DNA of 64,000 bases from Tetrapyrgos nigripes (GCA_013368315.1 JAACJM010000153.1:62001-126000), one strand, 5' to 3'. Counted from the first letter of the stretch, positions 46,491-57,416 are shown. Notes: generated from the letters alone by a model not told the origin. Program-made: numbers and translations.

Positions 46491-46690
46491 CGCCGCACAC
46501 TTCCTTGGCAAGGGGTTTTGCGTTTCTTGGAAATATGAGAGCATGGCCGCTGCAAAGTATCCATTCAGAGAAGCAAGATGGCCAGGACACTGGGCCGGCC
46601 AGATGAGGAGACTGAAAAGAGTGACGAGAGTTGAACTGGGGACGATGGAAGATCCAAAGAGGTTTATAAAGACTCACTGATTAAGTAGCC
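46490..46690 (-). pseudogene. promoter and 5' end fragment of a CGH zinc-finger gene
   Basis: Aligns with 45045-45180, the promoter, leader and first codons of zinc-finger paralogue 1. It shares GACTGAAA(A)GAGTGACGAGAGTTGAACTG, the GGTTTATAAAG TATA region and the TTTCCAAGAA segment at the start. It is cut at the motif array on its 3' side, so only the 5' end of a third gene copy remains. Confidence 0.75.
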
Positions 46691-46710
46691 TTGCGCAGGC
46701 CTTGAGGTTC

Positions 46711-47253
46711 TATGCTGTATTATTGTGGCAAATATTATTTCCGCCTAAAAACACCATTTTTGAATGGAAAGAGGCCTCCTGCACTATCAAAAGCGTGACA
46801 AGTGACATCCGAATTGACATTCGAATCCCGAATTCAGAGAGGTCAAATATACAATTCCGAGAGTTCAAGTCCGCACTCACGAAGTTGAGTACCGAATTCA
46901 TGAGCTCAACCACCGAATACATAAAATCAGTACCGAATCATATTGTGTACTATGGCGAAAAGTATTATTTCTGACTTAGAACTATTTCATTAATCCAACA
47001 AGGCCTTCTGAACTATCAAAAGCGTGACGCGTGACGTCCGAATTGACAACAAAATGCCGAATTCAGAAAGGTGTGGGTACTGAATCAAGAAGATCAACGA
47101 CCGAACTTGTGAAGTGGGTACCGAATTGAGAAGATCAACGACCGAGAATGCGTGAAGTAAGTGCCGAATTAAAAGAAGTGTACCGAATTGAGAGGATTGA
47201 CGTCCGAATTCACTAAGTAAGTACCGAATCCAAATTATTACGATGCTGAATCG
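46711..47253. repeat. left arm of a 7.2-kb inverted-repeat pair
   Basis: Inverted match to 53402-53907 over almost the whole length. The outer end is TATGCTGTATTATTGTGGCA. The arm consists of two diverged units of about 230 bp, each containing ACTATCAAAAGCGTGAC(A/G)(A/C)GTGAC(A/G)TCC followed by GAATTGAC. After these come clustered CCGAATT motifs (for example GATCAACGACCGAACTTGTG). Confidence 0.9.
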
Positions 47254-47593
47254 TCATGGAGAGATCCGAATACTTGCAGACCCGAATCAGCATCTGAGTT
47301 TATATCAAATCTCACTGGGTTATCACGACTAACACTGAAGCTTTGCTATCTCGTGCACGGCCTCTCTCAAATTTGCGCCACTGGAATTTGAAGGTCAATT
47401 CTCAGATCATAAGATAAACTAAAGCTGCATGTCGTTGCCCTAAGTTATGTACCTATCTTCCTGGACTAGACTCGGATGAAACAGCATAGTATATAAGTAG
47501 CATGGAACCAACGAAGAGATTGTAGACTGATTAATAAATTGTGATATGGATTGTAGGCTCTTTAAGAGAGGAAATAGCAATGCAGAGAAGTAA

Positions 47594-48698
47594 TTATACA
47601 TCTGACTCTACTGGCAAATCGAGACCTAAGATACGGTCAGCCACCGCCTGACAGATCCTGTGATAGAACTCTATCAAGCGGCAACTGAGGTCCCTCATGA
47701 CAATCACCCGGCAGCGAGGGTCCATACCATTGAACTGATAGCGTTCAATAGAGTCCATTAAATCCCAGCTCAAGCCACACTTTCCGTCTCTAGCCAATCC
47801 AGAAAGATGGGTACGAACATGATTCCAGCCAGCGGAGAGGGCCTTGACGCAGCGTTGATGATTATCACATTTTGAGCAACTCCAGTCGTCATCATCAGCA
47901 GATGACATGCGAGGGCAGTCCTGAATAAGCTCAGAGATGGTTCGATCAATGAGCGCTGAGCCGTCACGGAGAGTCCAGTTGAGAAAATGAAGCTCATCAC
48001 TTGTCAAAACCACTGCGAAGGTAATCAGCTCTGATGAGCAAAACTTCAGGAGGACAGTGTACGTACCACCAAACTCATCCTTGTTCACAGCTTGTGCAAT
48101 TTTCGAACCCCGAAAATAGATAGAACGTAGAGTGTACACCACCCATTCCATAACCCCATACTTGTAGCCTAGCAACAGTTTCTGGAAGGGGTCTACGACA
48201 CCATTATCAGCGTTGGTGACTTGCTTCATAGCGTAATTCGTCAGTTGCGGCCATTCCCACATGTCACTGAGCCGGCGAACACCTAGCCAGAAGTGAACGG
48301 GCTTCGGGGTCGGGTCTATGTGCATATTGCTGAGAATTATATGTCAGAATAATCAAAGAGCTGGAGGAAAGAGGGACGCACACGTCATAGATGCATTGGA
48401 GAAACGCCTCAAACTCGACAGTGGTAACTCCAGATAGGTGAATTGGCTTGGCAGCTGTAATCCCTTCAGCACCTTCTGCTGGCTGGGGAAGTCCAGAGCC
48501 CAATACATCGTGAAGCGGCATGATTCTCGTTGCGACAACATCCTTGTGAACGCAGAAGAGCGTGGTCTCCACCTGACAGCATCAGATGATACTCAGCCTT
48601 CTAATCAACAATGGAGAAAATGAACATACGGCAATGAATAGATCTCCACCTGGGAAGGAGAACGCAGCGTGAGGAGATAGTTCTGTACCCGTGGCCAT
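47594..48698 (-). CDS. BTB/POZ-type protein
   Basis: A spliced minus-strand gene starting MATGTELSPHAAFSFPGGDL. FIAVETTLFCVHKDVVATR is the first strand and helix of an agaricomycete BTB/POZ domain (FCVHK motif). GVTTVEFEAFLQCIYD completes the central helix pair, followed by WEWPQLTNYAMKQV and KLLLGYKYGVMEWVVYTLRSIYFRG, the standard BTB-back-like helices of this family. After an intron comes VLTSDELHFLNWTLRDG and a CSKCDNHQRC cysteine pair pattern, and the C-terminal LSWDLMDSIERYQFNGMDPRC..LIEFYHRICQA. BTB domains dimerise and often act as Cullin-3 adaptors. Here the role is unknown. It is divergent from the integrase gene, the start codons only 136 bp apart. A related C-terminal fragment lies at 54116. 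Confidence 0.75.
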
Positions 48699-48834
48699 TG
48701 AGAAGACTGTCAGACGTAGTAAATGCGGAGGGTAGTTGCACGAGGCTGACATGAACCAAGGGCAAACAGATGCAAATTTCTCACAGCCTCAGAGGGAGAA
48801 CTAGTACTCATCGTTGATTGATCCTCCCTTCACA

Positions 48835-50884
48835 ATGGCAGGCCTACCACCTCTGCCTCCTTTCCCATCTTCTTCTACCTTTCCAGAGAAGGCATATTCG
48901 CCCAGTGTATATGAAGCCTATCATCAGTTAGAGTCTCTGTACTCTCAAGCTGCTCGTGTGGCCACAATGGAAGCTGATGCAGCACGCATCACCATTCATG
49001 CAGAGAGGATTGCGGGGAAGGGGATAAATATTCTGTTGACGCTAGAGGAGTTTGCCCAAACCGAGCATATATCAACCAATTGGATAGAGGATGCCACAGT
49101 ATCATTAGTGGCACTGCTCAATGACTTGACCCAGGCTTTAGGAAGTGTAAAGCATCAGTTCGTACTGCAACCAATAAAGCTCTAAATATATTCTAATTAA
49201 TTCTTGCCAGAGATGATCCTCGGGTTGACTTTTTGCAACCGGTCACAACAGTTTCTACTGGAAAGCCTGGACGACCCCGCAAGGAAATCAATGTTGATCT
49301 CCTTTTGCTTGTCAATTCACCAAAAAGGCAGATGCGACGAAAGGCGTTTGCACAGTCGATTGGTGTCAGCCACCGGACACTACGTGACCGTCTCAAAGAA
49401 AACAATCTCAACTTCAAGTACAGCGAGCTCACCGATGACGCACTTGATGATTTGGTCAAAAACTACAGAAACATGCATCCAGGTTCAGGCATTAACTACG
49501 TCATTTCTCATCTGCGTAATAGAAATCTGCGGTTGCAGAGGTCCCGTGTCATTGATTCGATACATCGAGTAGACGGGCTTGGCCGGGTATACCGTACAGC
49601 TCTTCGTGAAGCAATAGCACGTCGAGTGTATAAAGTGTTACGACCGCATGCTCTCTGGCACCTGGATGGCCACCATAAACTGATCTTATGGGGAATAGTC
49701 ATTCATGGGATGGTTGATGGCTACTCAAGGACTGTAAGTGTCTCAGCTTTGTTTATGAAGCAAATGATCAAAAAGGATACGTGTAGGTCACTGGAATACG
49801 AGCCAGCAATAACAATCGTGCCTCGACAGTTCTAGAGGTTTTTGTTCAAGCAGTAGAGGATTATGCAGTCCCGTCCCGGATTCGAGGTGATCGAGGTAAA
49901 GAAAACAAAGCTGTTGCAGTGTGGATAACTGTACAGCACGGTCCCAACCGGGGATCATTCATATGGGGATCGTGCGTCTGAATCTCTTTCATGTCGTTGT
50001 ACATAGTCTCTCACTCCGAAATATTCAGATCTACGCATAATACTCGGATTGAACGGCTCTGGGTAGAGGTGGGAAGGCAGTTTGTCAGGAGATGGCGCGC
50101 ATTCTTCTTTCGCCTGGAAGACTTGCACGGATTACAGCGCCATAATCCATATCATCTATGGATCATACAGCATCTTTTTCTTGAGCAAATCGACGCAGAT
50201 TGCAAAGAGTTCCAGCGCGAATGGAATAGTAAACCGTTGACAGGAATGGGACACCTTCAATCTCCAGATGTACGTCACCATATTGTTTCTCGAATGCTTT
50301 GATTGATGAAGTCTCAGGAAATGCTTCTTGATGGCCTCTTGAAGCATGGTGTTTATCTCAACGCCAACCCGCCCGATGAATGTGCCAGCTTATCCGAGGA
50401 TGAGATCATGGAGGGGTACGGCATAGAGGGTCATGTTCAAAGACTCCCAGGTCAGACTGGAGCTGGTCATGCGCCAGAGGATGCTCTCGATGACACCCGG
50501 TTGCATCAAGAATCAGACACTGAAGATGATCCAGAGTGGGAGGACATATCGTTGCCTGATGAAGATAAATTCAGTGCACCGTCTGTGAAGGTTCCTTGTG
50601 TTATGAATCCGTTTGCAGGCAATCAGGTTGCCGAAAATATTTTCGTGCAAAGTCTCCAGCAAGCAGATGAAGCCAATATCATCCCGGACGGCTACAACAT
50701 ACGTTTGGAGGAATGGGACAATGGTGAATATCCGTCGTTCTATCATATTTGTAGTGGGAAGAAAAGAAACCGAGAGCTGCTAGTACAGCTGCCGGATCTT
50801 GAATGGCGTCCACGGTCAGAACACTGGGTTCGGGCACTTGAAATTTATAATACGATCAAGGCTCAACTGAACCTGCCTGACTGA
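48835..50884 (+). CDS. DDE integrase-core transposase (fungal rve-type transposon)
   Basis: Five exons. Exon 1 (from ATG 48835) encodes MAGLPPLPPFPSSSTFPEKA and a helical region. Intron about 49147-49212. Exon 2 has GKPGRPRKEINVDLLLL, a helix-turn-helix (RKAFAQSIGVSHRTLRDRLK), ISHLRNRNLRLQRSRVIDSI and the first catalytic Asp in LWHLDGHHKLI. Introns 49734-49786 and 49972-50028 lead to the second Asp (RIRGDRGKEN) and the catalytic Glu (TRIERLWVEV). Intron 50270-50317 joins LQSPD to EMLLDGLLKHGVYL, the usual family C-terminal motif, followed by an acidic tail and stop at 50884. All three catalytic residues are present and all splice phases join in frame, so it may be active. An N-terminal fragment of the same family is at 40530. 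Confidence 0.85.
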
Positions 50885-50981
50885 CTGTATTGGTTCTATG
50901 TACTGGTAAAGAGCTAATGTGTGGTCTACAATGTCGAGTGATAGATATGTCATGTAGTCAAGCAGTAGTCTGACAGTCAGA

Positions 50982-51201
50982 TGTGAGAGATAAGTCCGTA
51001 GATTAAGGAATGTCTGTAAAGTAAGCAGTATGCAGTATCTAGAATGTCTAATCATCTCAAAGCAGTGAAACAAGGCAATATGTATCGTTGAGGTGAGATA
51101 TAAGTCCGTAGATTAAGGAATGTCTGTAAAGTAAGCAGTATGCAGTGTCTAGAATGTCCAAACATCTCAAAGCCGTGAAACGAGGCAATATGTATTGTTG
51201 A
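50982..51201. repeat. tandem duplication, 110-bp unit x2
   Basis: Units 50982-51091 and 51092-51201 differ at only a few positions. Both contain TAAGTCCGTAGATTAAGGAA and GAAAC(A/G)AGGCAATATGTAT. They lie between the integrase and zinc-finger paralogue 2, whose stop is at 51214. Confidence 0.95.
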
Positions 51202-51213
51202 GTCACTAAAAGA

Positions 51214-52841
51214 TCACTGCGAAGCACGGGGCAAAGTGAACTTGCGGTTTGCATCCCAAGGGTCTGTGATCTTCTTTACAGGTGATAATGGAAGAAGCTC
51301 AGAAGCAACATCAATGACTTCGTTCTCTGAGTCAACATCGGATAAGGCTATTGCTGCCAAAATTCATCTGTGAGTACACACTGGTCAGACAAAAGGATAC
51401 ATGACATACCTTTAGCTTTGCCCTTCGACTTGTTCCGAATGGATCGGCGCAAGGCCTTGGCTGGCCTTTGTTCTGTGCAGAGAGCCGACGTCACTTAGGA
51501 CTGGTGAATAAAGGAGAACAACAAAAACATTACCTTCATCCTCATCCTCGTCTTCAGACAACTCGTCATGCTTCCTCTTCTGAGCATTCGTGCGGTCTGC
51601 AAGTGCTGGGCAAATGTCCTCCCCATCTTCTTCATTCATTGACTCATCTACGGGTAAATGTCAATGGTCTATCCAAACAACAGTAATGGAAGATTTGAAC
51701 ATACCGTCCTGACGTCCCTCTAAGCCAGCTAGTGTCTCCCAGTTGGTATTGAACGTTTTGAGCTCCATCTCGGGACACTTTAGCCAAATATCATTTCGGG
51801 AGATTGCTTCACGAGTGGCTGGTATCAAATGAACAGTTAGCATATGTGATGGACCCGACAATGGTATATAAAAGGACACACCGATGATGACCACCCTATC
51901 TGAGAATGCCTTAGATTCCAAAGTACCTTTCCTAATCAGGTCACCAGAGTCAGGAAGCTTGATAGGGCAAAGTACGAGAGAGTTCCTCATTTTTGAGCAA
52001 AGCATCCAAGGGGATGGCTCTGTGAGGTCGACATCCATAGCGTCGTCGGGGTATAGGTAGCGGAAAGCAGGAATGATTTTACGAAGGAATTTGACGAGGC
52101 GGACATGGTTGAGGTTAGGAGGGATTTCAATACCATTCTTGAGATCAGAGGCGCCCAGTCCCAACACGACATAATGATCATACGTAGACTTGTTCGGTGC
52201 AACGTTGGACCTCAAGCTGATTGCTCCCCTCTGAAAACGCTGTGAGAACCCTATTTGGAGCAGTCAAGTATAGTGAGACATACCGTGTTCTGCTTGCAGC
52301 CCCAGACATTTACAAGGATGTAACCAAAACGACTGGGTTTGTTCTGGGTAGATGCCTGAGGTTTGCTTCAGGAAGAACTAATGTCAGTGGCTGAACTCAG
52401 TCCCATATCAATGATGACGTACGCTTTGACGACAGCTTTAGATGTTGAAGATGTGGCTTTCGATGGCGAGTTGGATTGATCTGATCCTCCTCGAAGACCC
52501 TTGTTGACTTCTTTTTGGACCTTCTTCAATAGATTCTTTGAAGCCTGGGACGTGTTGTTCTCGACGATCTCCTGGATTTTACTGGAGGGCTGCGACGAGC
52601 CTGCAGCATGACGAGAACTGTGCGCATGAGTCCGGGATGGAGGAGGAACCTCAGGCGTAGGCGATCTGGATGGCAACGGCGTGATGGAGTCGACAGCTGC
52701 AACATGGTCGGCATCTGCGTGCCCACAATCTCGACAGTTAGATGACGAATGTGGGCTGTAGTTTGGGCAGGTGCATGGGCCATTGACCCGCCTCGAATGT
52801 GGTATTGTGCATGGGCGAGGCTCGGCCATAGGAATTGGCAA
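51214..52841 (-). CDS. CGH zinc-finger protein of unknown family, paralogue 2
   Basis: An apparently intact spliced gene of about 460 residues. It starts MPIPMAEPRPCTIPH. The finger is GPCTCPNYSP..NCRDCGHADADH (C-x-C..C-x2-CGH..H). A Ser/Pro-rich and then lysine-rich helical linker follows (IQEIVENNTSQASKNLLKKV). The core domain runs SRFGYILVNVWGCKQNT, NHVRLVKFLRKIIPAFRYLY, PWMLCSKMRNSLVLCPIKLP, SGDLIRKGTLESKAFSDRVVII, ATREAISRNDIWLKCPEMEL and NTNWETLAGLEGR. An acidic/basic nuclear-looking tail (KRKHDELSEDEDEDE, RRSIRNKSKGKAK) follows, ending FTLPRASQ. Introns join in frame at each of these blocks. It shares the core with paralogue 1 at 43865-45060. No known family is recognised. The finger plus basic tail suggests a nuclear DNA- or chromatin-binding role (inference). 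Confidence 0.72.
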
Positions 52842-53401
52842 AAATGAACGACGACAAGTTGGATATATGTGCAGAAAGCAAGGAACAAAAAAACGAGTTG
52901 GTGGTTGTCAGGAAGAAAGAGCCGAGACGTATTTAAGGGTGTGACCAAAGAATGTTCCAGATTCTTGTATCACACCATTTCACATTTTAACTTTGAATAC
53001 AGCCTCGAGGCAACCTCCTCCTGAAGGTTGATGCATGATGTATCAAAGCCGTGAATCATATAAACGACAGCTCTCGAATCATACTGATACAACAGTGTAC
53101 TTCTAAGCAGCAGGACACACCAAAAAGCTCAGGCGTAACCACTGATGCTCGATGCTCAACGACAATGCATTCATAATGCCCAGGGACTGTCCGCTCTCTT
53201 GATCTTGGTGGCGCGGGGTCATCCTGACTATCCTGGATCTCAATCTGTCCTGCTTAACTTTAGTTTTTATTAGCAAAGCTTTAGTGTTAGTGAAGATAAC
53301 CCAGTGAAATTTGATATAAACTGAGATACTAATTCGAGTCCTACTTCTGCAAGTTTTCAGGCCACTTGCAAGTGTTCGGACCATTCCCGACAACTCAGCA
53401 C
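52842..53401. other. upstream region of zinc-finger paralogue 2
   Basis: It lies upstream of the minus-strand paralogue 2 and runs to the edge of the right inverted-repeat arm. No further gene is seen. Confidence 0.4.
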
Positions 53402-53907
53402 AGCATTAATTTTGATCCGTACTTAATGAATTCGGACGTCAATCCTGTAGATTCGGTACCTACTTCACAAGTTCGGTCGTTGATCTTCTCAATTCGGTAC
53501 CCACTTCACAAGTTCGGTCGTTGATCTTCTTGATTCGGTATCCACACCTTTCTGAATTCGGCATTTTGTTGTCAATTCGGACGTCACGCGTCACGCTTTT
53601 GATAGTTCAGAAGGCCTTGTTGGATTAATGAAATAGTTCTAAGTCAGAAATAATACTTTTCGCCATAGTACACAATATGATTCGGTACTGATTTTATGTA
53701 TTCGGTGGTTGAGCTCATGAATTCGGTACTCAACTTCGTGAGTGCGGACTTGAACTCTCGGAATTGTATATTTGACCTCTCTGAATTCGGGATTCGAATG
53801 TCAATTCGGATGTCACTTGTCACGCTTTTGATAGTGCGGGAGGCCTCTTTCCATTCGAAAATGGTGTTTTTAGGCGGAAATAATATTTGCCACAATAATA
53901 CAGCATA
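53402..53907. repeat. right arm of the 7.2-kb inverted-repeat pair
   Basis: Inverse of 46711-47253, ending at CAGCATA (53907). The GATCAACGACCGAACTTGTG unit is repeated twice here with fewer changes than in the left arm, so this arm is slightly shorter. Confidence 0.9.
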
Positions 53908-54115
53908 CTGATAACATTTGGGGTATAGTAACACAAAGATTAAAAATTGAAGGATTGAGTTTGCCCCTCCCAAGCGTGGCAATCATCATCCTTACGTAGT
54001 AAACTTGTGGATCAGAAAATGTGCACAAAGGTAGTATAAAAACCCAAACACAATGGTATATTGAAAGTAACGAGCGACAGCAGTGAGATTTAAAAGAGAA
54101 TGATGCAAAGATATA

Positions 54116-54328
54116 CTAATCCGCCCATCGGTGCAACAACCTCATTAACTCACAGATAGCTTGGCAGATGCAGGAGTAGAACTGGACCACTCTGCTATTC
54201 AGCATGTTGAACAGTTTGGCACAGCACCTAGGATCCATGGATCTAAACGGAAACTGCTCCAGGTGAGAAATTAACTCCCAGGAGAACCCCCATTGACCCC
54301 TGTCAGCTTGGAGAAGAGAAGTAAGCAA
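54116..54328 (-). pseudogene. C-terminal fragment of a BTB-type gene
   Basis: LLQADRGQWGFSWELISHLEQF, RSMDPRCCAKLFNM and RVVQFYSCICQAICELM align with the C-terminal region of the BTB gene at 47594 (LSWDLMDSIERYQF, GMDPRC, LIEFYHRICQAVAD). No BTB domain precedes it. Confidence 0.7.
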
Positions 54329-54739
54329 TCAGTCTGTGGTGCATGTGGCGCAGGAAATGAGTGTAAGTACCAAACGACCTGACAGTTGGGGTACCTTCTT
54401 CTGACAGCTCCACGACGCTGGCATATGTTTGTTATCAGCGGCAAACTGATCCTTCAATTTTTAATCTTTGCATTGTGGATGTCCGCACATGATGGTCAGA
54501 ATGAATCAAAGAATCTCATCACTGTACCCCAGATTTTATCAGCAACTCTTGATTTTCAGTAAATATCTACCTCATCACAAACTCTAACTATGTATACTTA
54601 CTGCAGAGCTTAGTGATAGACCAGCGTCTTCCAAAGCTTCCTTGAAAGTGACCTGCGAGGGCAGGGAGGAGCGTGGGATATCCGCCCTTCCTAATTAGGT
54701 ATGCACCCTTAGTCAGCTTTAAGTGGCCACATACAGCGC

Positions 54740-54985
54740 ATTAGTAGGTTCGGCTCAAGATGGACTTGAAGTTCGGAGAAACTAAATGTCACGTCACGCT
54801 AAGAGTTCGAGTCTTAACCCTTAGTTTTGAATCCTGATTAAAAGTTCGGTGAGTGGCATCAGAGTTCGGAAAATCGAGGCTGTCACATGTCACGCTGTAA
54901 GAGTTCGGAGAGGTCAAAAATAGCCTCAAGAGTTCGGAAATTGCGGAAAATGATCAAGAAGTTCGGGAAATAATATTGTCCATGA
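54740..54985. repeat. GTTCGG motif array with terminus
   Basis: Repeated AGTTCGG motifs mixed with ATGTCACGTCACGCT (about 54787) and GTCACATGTCACGCT (about 54883), ending GTTCGGGAAATAATATTGTCCATG at 54961-54984. It is the mirror partner of the left-facing array that begins at 46187. Confidence 0.7.
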
Positions 54986-55687
54986 TTGACTGGCATAGAG
55001 ATTTGCCAATGCGGCAGAGAAATACCGAATATATTGTGCTACAGGAGTTTGTTGCGTTGTTCTCGAGTGAGGAACTTTCTCCATCTGCTTATTTGAATTA
55101 TTTCCAGCCTGAATCTTTTCATCTTCGCCTTTTCGGTAGACTCTTCATAAAGGAACACCCATTTGATGTCTTCATGTACGCCACTAAATGGGGCTATACT
55201 GGATTGCAAGAAGTAGCAGCGAAGTGAGTTACCCTTCAAAAATCTTCATCCTCACTGAATAATCTCTCTTTCGGGATTCCAGACTCGCCCTAAAAGAATC
55301 TCCTGGCAAATTCTTCGTCTATGCACATAGTATCGGCCACGTCGAGTGGCGAGACCTTGCAGAACAAGAAACGCACAAACTGTCGACGAAGCAAGTATAC
55401 GATTCATTAAAGTAATACTGTAGAGACTCAGGTTCGTGGGCAGAGGTATTTGGGGCCTGGGTGAGCTTAATTGAATACTCTTGTACTTGTCAACTGACCC
55501 AATTGTCCTTCACGTTCGACAGTTCAGCAAACGCGAAACCCTCCGTACGGCTCTCTTCATCGTTCTGAACAATCCTCATATAGTCTTACACAAAGGAGGT
55601 GCGGCTCATTGCGAGGAATGGCACGTCTTTTATCCTCAACTTCTCTGTAAGATGGCAGTCGAACCGCCTTGCGAGGTGACATTTTAA
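54982..55687 (+). pseudogene. BTB-related gene truncated at its 5' end by the motif array
   Basis: The frame opens right at the array edge (MIDWHRDLPMRQRNTEYIV). Then come LRLFGRLFIKEHPFDVFMYA and TKWGYTGLQEVAAK, an intron, LALKESPGKFFVYAHSIGHV, LAEQETHKLSTKQ, an intron, VRGQRYLGPG, an intron, FSKRETLRTALFIVLNNPHI and a C-terminal HCEEWHVFYPQLLCKMAVEPP. This resembles the second half of agaricomycete BTB proteins (LA.KWGY..L.EVAA). The BTB domain itself is missing, apparently replaced by the array. The splice joins are in frame, so the truncation may be recent. Confidence 0.6.
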
Positions 55688-56903
55688 ACAGTACTCACGG
55701 AATTGAGGCCCGTATTAAAGAACTGCGATTATTGTAGCATGGCGTTGAAGATAACGTGTGAAAGGGTGCACACTCGATTGGAGGGGGTTCGGAAGAGGGC
55801 GTTGGAGTAGTTCTTGTAAAGGATATCCACCCAAAGACGCGGGAATGTCACAAAAAGGATGGATCAACCACAAGGATCGTCATTTCGTGTGCTCGTGCTT
55901 GTCAATACCCTTGGGTCTAGAGCCTTATCTAGTAGCCTTGTCAAAATTGTTTTTCTGCCTCATCTGGTCACCCGTAGTACTGACGGTGTTGGCATTCTAC
56001 ATGTAAATGAAGTATTCATCTTTCGAGATGCGATGCTTTGACAGTACGACTGTCACAATATACCATGAAGCGATATCATACGTGGGTCTCTGATACGAGT
56101 TGGAATAAGAGCAAGGTAAGAGCATGTATGATGCCTTAGTAAGAGACTGCAAGCAGTGAATAGGAAAAATCAATTTGGTTATCTACACAACAAATGCTCA
56201 GGTAAATACTAACGAATATCTGCCTCGATAGCTCATTGGAAGAGAAACAGAAATCAAACAGTAAAGTGACAATCAATCATACGGCAGGTGGATTTGTAGT
56301 AAGCAACAGAGAAGAATTTAAACGTAAAACACGACCCACATGTCTAGGCAGAGACTTTAGCACACTTTCAGTAATTGCAGACGAGCGAGAGACGGCCCTT
56401 GGAAAAGTCGCTGCATATAACCCCGATACGAGACGTTAACTGTATCGCCAAGTGATTCCAGCTGTTAGCTATGTGAGTGAGGAATTTATAGCGATCTTGA
56501 ATAGCGAAAGAGCACCACGATGTCAAGCTTGGGTATTAGCCCAAGATAAAAACGTGTCTGAATCAATGGCTTGGCAGGGTCATCCGTAAACAGGCACTTA
56601 GCCACTGGTACCAGGGCCAAAGACCAACGGATAGGGGGCCCCATAGCATCGGCATGAGAATGAACGGCTTTTACTGCCCGTTGTGTGGAAACGGACTTCA
56701 AAGACGTGAACTGTGAACCTTTCACAATGGATAAAAATGTGGTGAGAAATCTCTAGTGAGTAGCATCCGAAACGACAAAGGGGAGATGAATCGTGAATAG
56801 GGGCAAAACACTATTTATCGTCAGCCACGTGCCCGCAAAAGATTACAAATTTCAAACTTCTCACGTGTTGAGGCCGAGTTGAGGCATCTGCTCCTTTATT
56901 TGG
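55688..56903. other. no recognisable gene
   Basis: Short open frames without family resemblance. A tRNA-like A-box sequence near 56225 has no matching B box. Confidence 0.4.
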
Positions 56904-57060
56904 AAAGATCTTTTGGGCAAACATAAATGACGAATTTATACTTGCCGCCGGAGCTACTCCATATGGCGGTTCGGCCTCATATCGGTCCCATATGGAGTAG
57001 ACCCGGGCGAGCAAAAATGGCACTGAAAAATCCGAAATTTAAGTTTGCACAGAGATCTTT
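56904..57060. repeat. 157-bp foldback upstream of the oxalate decarboxylase gene
   Basis: The perfect core arms CTACTCCATATGG (56954-56966) and CCATATGGAGTAG (56988-57000) are extended on both sides by imperfect inverted sequence out to AAAGATC..GATCTTT. It lies about 360 bp before the start codon of the oxalate decarboxylase gene, so it may be part of its upstream region. Confidence 0.8.
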
Positions 57061-57416
57061 GAGCCACGGAAGAAAACACCTTGGGCGGCGTTGCATATTT
57101 CCAAAGTTCTAGCTCTGCTGACTCGTTTCCCAAAGGTTTCAGTGCATCAGAACTCCTACAGCCGTAGATATTCGGCCTGACCTGCATCTAAGCCAGAAAC
57201 TCCATTTTTGCGATAATCTGAGACTTCCCACTGCGTCATGAAACGCGCATTGGCTACAAATTTCACGCCATCTCCATAATTCGGTAAGCCGGAGAAGCAT
57301 TCATCGATCGCATCTTAGCTCAGGGTAGCCCATGTCGTATAACTAATCCTGTCGTATAAATACCAGCGTGGTCTGGGTACCCAAGCATTCTTGACCTCAA
57401 GGCAAACTCCCATACC

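Noticed and set aside
46702..46974. ORFs inside the inverted-repeat arms (also 53644-53982)
   Set aside because: The peptides derive from the repeated CCGAATT motifs; the same peptide appears in both arms only because the arms are copies.
56215..56290. tRNA-like start (TAGCTCATTGG resembles an A box)
   Set aside because: No B box (GGTTCGANTCC-type) within the expected distance and no acceptor stem pairing was found.
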